The notes under the pieces: generated by a model
Database searches by the model: none
The model's input: only the letters and a program-made list of their open reading frames with translations
Told to the model about the DNA's origin: nothing
Made by a program: the position numbers and the translations under genes
Shown: in pieces, positions 62,199-64,000 of the stretch
Layout of the letters: each line of letters begins with the position of its first letter
Numbering within the stretch: position 1 is the stretch's first letter
Assembly (NCBI RefSeq): GCF_022026395.1
Contig: NZ_CP041767.1
Span: 1,995,501-2,059,500 of the forward strand
Length of the DNA: 64,000 nucleotides
DNA from: Brevibacillus brevis
GTDB taxonomy: Bacteria; Bacillota; Bacilli; Brevibacillales; Brevibacillaceae
Direction of reading: 5' to 3'

Positions 62199-62699
62199 TT
62201 AGTCAATAACGAAGAAATCATCAGGGAAATAGAGAGCGGCAAAACTATCTTGCAGCCCTGGTAGAATGCGAATGCATGCTTGCTGGAGATTGGTTGGGTG
62301 TGGATTTTGATGTCCATATTTAATCTCTGAAAAAATGTTATTGGGTACAAAGGGTTCTGTATGTGGAATTCGGTTCTCAAGAACATCAATTAACCTTTGG
62401 ATGTCTTCTTTCGTAGCAAGTTGCTTTTCCAATTTAAGTTGATATCCTAAGTTCCCACTAACTTCAATTGTAGCCCACTCAACATCAGAGATACGTGAGA
62501 TTCCAGCTTGCCGTAGTCTCATTTCAAGCTTATCAGCTGTTAGCCTGAGTTTGCGCATGTTACTTTCAACCAATTGCCCATTTTCAATTACATGAACTGC
62601 CTTGCCCGTAATAAAAGTTTCGAATCCGTTAGACTTAATCTCCAGGTATTCCATCAACATCATGACCACGACCAAAACTGCTGCTAATAGAAAAGTTTA
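62199..62699 (-). pseudogene. 5'-truncated DUF421 (YetF-like) gene
   Basis: The minus strand encodes LLAAVLVVVMMLMEYLEIKS, the last membrane helix, then the soluble DUF421 domain (GKAVHVIENGQLVESNMRKL, SDVEWATIEVSGNLGYQLK). The two earlier helices are missing, and the frame breaks at a stop just upstream (about 62700). The remaining open frame of 158 codons with a TTG start could still be translated. YetF-type proteins are membrane proteins of unknown function, some linked to spore germination. Confidence 0.65.
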
Positions 62700-62849
62700 A
62701 TACCTCCGCATTCATGATGGTATAGGTTGCCCAATTGGCAGGAAGAATTTTTAAACCACACGATTTACTAAAAGGGGGGAAGACGATGAAAGTATGTAGC
62801 AAGGAGACGAGTAGGCAACAAAACAATCGAAACGATAACGGCAGGCAAT

Positions 62850-62883
62850 GAAAGAGGCGCTAAGCTTTTATACGCTTAGCGCC
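62850..62883 (-). terminator. Terminator of the DUF1259 gene
   Basis: Perfect stem GGCGCTAAGC / GCTTAGCGCC with a TCTTTCATT tail on the minus strand. Confidence 0.75.
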
Positions 62884-62894
62884 ACTAGGGTTAG

Positions 62895-63275
62895 TTATTT
62901 CAGTACATTCAAAGCACGTCGTAGCTTCTTTGCAAACTCTATGGGGGGTTCAACGGATTCAATATGCAAATACATGAGACGTGGCTTATCAAAGAGCCAG
63001 TGATTGTGCAGGGCAGAAACGATAAACCCTTCCTTACGAACAGCGTCAATAAATTTTTGGACTTCGTTTTGCAGGAGTGTAAATTCCCCCGTATTCAAGG
63101 TATTTCCTTCTTTATCGAGGGATTCAATGGTAATTTCATGCTCAGTATCATATGGTTTGCCCAAGATTGTTGCATGGAGATTACGCTGAATCGTGATAGA
63201 ACAAGTATCATTTGACATGCCTGTCCCACCCAGAATTTTGGCTATACGATCGCATAAACTTTTCGGTATCTTCAA
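62895..63275 (-). CDS. DUF1259-like protein, 126 residues
   Basis: TTG 63275 has AAGGAGG eight bases upstream. The core FIVSALHNHWLFDKPRLMYLH near residue 82 is the DUF1259 signature (a histidine-rich HNH-like stretch), and the protein ends in KKLRRALNVLK. DUF1259 proteins of about 250 residues contain two such halves; this is a single-half version. Function unknown. Confidence 0.75.
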   Translation of the reverse strand: MKIPKSLCDRIAKILGGTGMSNDTCSITIQRNLHATILGKPYDTEHEITIESLDKEGNTLNTGEFTLLQNEVQKFIDAVRKEGFIVSALHNHWLFDKPRLMYLHIESVEPPIEFAKKLRRALNVLK

Positions 63276-63667
63276 GTGTGATCCTCCTTTTCTTGATTTA
63301 ATGCATTCTATGTAGAAGAGAATAAGAGGTTCTGGACAGAGGTAAAAAAGGGTGCATGTACAAGTGAAATGATAATAGCAATGGGATTACTACATTAATT
63401 GCTATTGGAGAAAAGGAATTTGAGACGCGTAGCTGGGGAAGAAGGTATCGAGGAGAAATATCTTAGCTAATCAGGGGTAAAAGATATCAATCCTTTATCT
63501 TGAAATGGGTTTGACCAAGGACAGGTATTACGAAAGAAAAAAGATGCTATACGTCAAATTGCTCTGGCACTCGGGATGATCTGAGTGTTTTTTTTATGGC
63601 AGAAAGACCGAAAAAAACCTAGATAAAACCCTGAGAAAATCGGGGATAAAAGGCAGGGCGATTTAAA
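63276..63667 (+). other. Gene-free stretch with a terminator-like stem
   Basis: No supported gene in 392 bp. A stem CACTC / GAGTG followed by T8 lies at 63566-63595 on the + strand; no gene is seen before it. Confidence 0.4.
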
Positions 63668-63889
63668 ATGGTGCAATCGGTAATTTTGAGTCAAGAGCAA
63701 GCGAAAGTAGTATTTCGGAGATACCGTCTATCCCTTACAATAGCGTACCTGAGCGAATTCATGGGTGATGAAGAATGTGAACTTACGAACGGGGGACATT
63801 CTGAGCAGAGTAAGTTCTTGGCTCGAGTCGGAGACCTTTGCCGAAAAAAATCCTGGAATAATTTTAAAAAATACACTTGTACTATTTAA
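63668..63889 (+). CDS. Doubtful ORF, 73 residues
   Basis: ATG 63668 lacks a clear ribosome site. The 73-residue reading (MVQSVILSQEQAKVVFRRYR) contains the repeat shared with 58626-58700, where the matching DNA is in another frame. An overlapping frame from 63765 is equally long. It may be a decayed mobile-element piece rather than a gene. Confidence 0.3.
   Translation: MVQSVILSQEQAKVVFRRYRLSLTIAYLSEFMGDEECELTNGGHSEQSKFLARVGDLCRKKSWNNFKKYTCTI
63717..63808 (+). repeat. Short repeat matching 58626-58700
   Basis: Shares GGAGATACCGTCTAT and GCGTACCTGAGC in the same order and spacing with the earlier copy. Confidence 0.65.
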
Positions 63890-64000
63890 GGGCGCGTGTT
63901 ACGATGTTTTTGTAAAAAATGGTAGGAGATGGAAAAAGAAAAAGTTCTCTGTAACATTTGAATGTCGGCAACCAAGTCCACTCCCCCGTTAACTTGCTTC

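Noticed and set aside
62784..62849. A 21-codon ORF with a GGGGGG site on the + strand
   Set aside because: Too short, low-complexity polar product, and it lies against the terminator of the convergent DUF1259 gene.
1..64000. CRISPR arrays, tRNA and rRNA genes
   Set aside because: No spaced direct-repeat array and no tRNA or rRNA signature was noticed on either strand.

Overview
The window reads as a chromosome segment of an endospore-forming Gram-positive bacterium of the Brevibacillus/Paenibacillaceae type. The gene order from spoVB-comN-secD-secF through recJ-apt-rel-dtd, hisS-aspS, 6S RNA, tcdA-rarA-cymR-cysteine desulfurase, recD2, alaS-ireB-yqgF, mltG-trmR-udk and a class B PBP matches the Bacillus subtilis spoVB-to-yrrR region, while the split secD/secF, the inserted hemZ and the moderate GC point away from Bacillus itself. 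The genus is an inference; no search could be run.

Positions 1-41,800 are mostly conserved housekeeping sequence on the + strand: protein export, DNA repair, (p)ppGpp synthesis, two T-box-controlled aminoacyl-tRNA synthetase units (hisS-aspS and alaS), 6S RNA, cysteine/sulfur metabolism, a manganese-riboswitch-controlled TerC-like gene, cell-wall genes, an HD-GYP protein and a JAMM-motif protein. A 124-bp mobile-looking inverted-repeat element sits between cymR and its partner desulfurase gene, and a palindromic relic of the same family lies in the leader of the HD-GYP gene.

Positions 41,900-49,750 are an accessory cluster. A minus-strand set encodes an HscC-type Hsp70, a membrane-anchored J-domain/TPR protein and a DUF1266 protein, the same trio that occurs around hscC in Escherichia coli. 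Divergent from it are an SMI1/KNR4 protein, an Imm22-like protein, an ankyrin protein and unknown small proteins, which resemble the immunity side of a polymorphic-toxin locus without a visible toxin.

Positions 49,874-58,326 contain the mother-cell sigma factor gene sigK split by a compact skin-like element of about 7.74 kb. The 5' part ends in an in-frame core at 50207-50211 and the 3' part starts at 57949-57953. Joining them rebuilds a 236-residue pro-sigma-K. The element ends with its large serine recombinase (SpoIVCA type) and carries secreted proteins, a phosphoesterase, a nucleophile-less resolvase fragment, gene debris (GNAT, DNA-ligase-like) and two group II intron 3' ends (domains V and VI, with covariation) fused to fragments of surface-protein genes.

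Downstream of sigK (58,200-64,000) is another rearranged zone. The sigK 3' end, a conserved hairpin and a DUF2834 gene are present twice, flanking a cytoplasmic-looking subtilase and a 39-residue ORF; truncated DUF421 and DUF1259 genes follow.
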